From positions 1 through 5,939 of the forward strand of contig CALMMI010000483.1 of NCBI GenBank assembly GCA_937868245.1: a stretch of DNA of 5,939 nt, in the 5' to 3' direction. Below the pieces are notes generated by a model. It was given only the letters and a program-made list of their open reading frames with translations. It had not been told where the DNA came from and did no database searches. Shown in pieces: positions 5,814 to 5,939 of the stretch. Position 1 is the first letter of the stretch, and each line of letters opens with the position of its first letter. This DNA comes from an uncultured Ignavibacteria bacterium. GTDB taxonomy: Bacteria; Bacteroidota; Ignavibacteria; Kapaibacteriales; UBA961. Position numbers and translations under genes: made by a program.

Positions 5814-5939
5814 AAAACTCAAATACCCTTACTTTATCCTGACCGATTAAATGCCGTACCGAAAATTAAAATAGTTCGGTGCAATACAATTGAAAGATAT
5901 CCCCATCCAAATTCTCAATCCGGTAAGAATAATAATTGT

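Noticed and set aside
5814..5939. Possible end of a neighbouring gene in the last 126 bases, for example a - strand frame open from the edge to a stop at 5866-5868, or the + frame after the RAYT stop
   Set aside because: Several frames stay open over such a short stretch, none has a recognisable motif or a supported start, and no repeat or terminator is visible.

Overview
The window looks like a piece of a Bacteroidota-type genome. It is AT-rich, ribosome binding sites are weak or absent and A-rich, and the gaps between genes carry short palindromic or tandem repeats of a kind I associate with that phylum. This assignment is inference; there is no rRNA or marker gene here to settle it.

Positions 1-4923 hold five same-strand genes in the order of the E. 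coli ybhG-ybhF-ybhS-ybhR efflux system: a HlyD/YbhG-like periplasmic adaptor (5' end outside the window), two ABC ATPases that together match the two halves of YbhF, and two ABC-2 type permeases resembling YbhS and YbhR. The expected machine is an inner-membrane ABC exporter made of two ATPases and two permeases, with the adaptor linking it towards an outer-membrane channel. The substrate cannot be told from sequence. The ATPases are asymmetric: the first has lost its Q-loop Gln and switch His, and the second has a degenerate signature motif, so one of the two ATP sites should be non-canonical. The ATPase genes overlap by 8 bases. The other three gaps in the operon each hold a different repeat type: a perfect 38-bp palindrome (757-794), AGCTATYAGC-type repeats (2483-2600) and CTATGTGTTT-type repeats (3732-3783).

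Positions 4980-5813 encode an IS200-like Y1/HUH protein of the REP-associated tyrosine transposase (RAYT) type. Its reading frame contains four copies of a REP-like hairpin, arranged as two inverted pairs. Each pair sits in a 66-codon unit, and the two units form an in-frame 198-bp tandem duplication between the HUH motif and the C-terminal catalytic region. The hairpins carry the GTAG tetranucleotide known from REP elements recognised by RAYTs, and the intergenic palindrome at 757-794 carries GTAG on both sides. This domesticated or self-invading REP arrangement inside its own transposase gene is the most unusual thing in the window. The last 126 bases (5814-5939) hold nothing I can assign.
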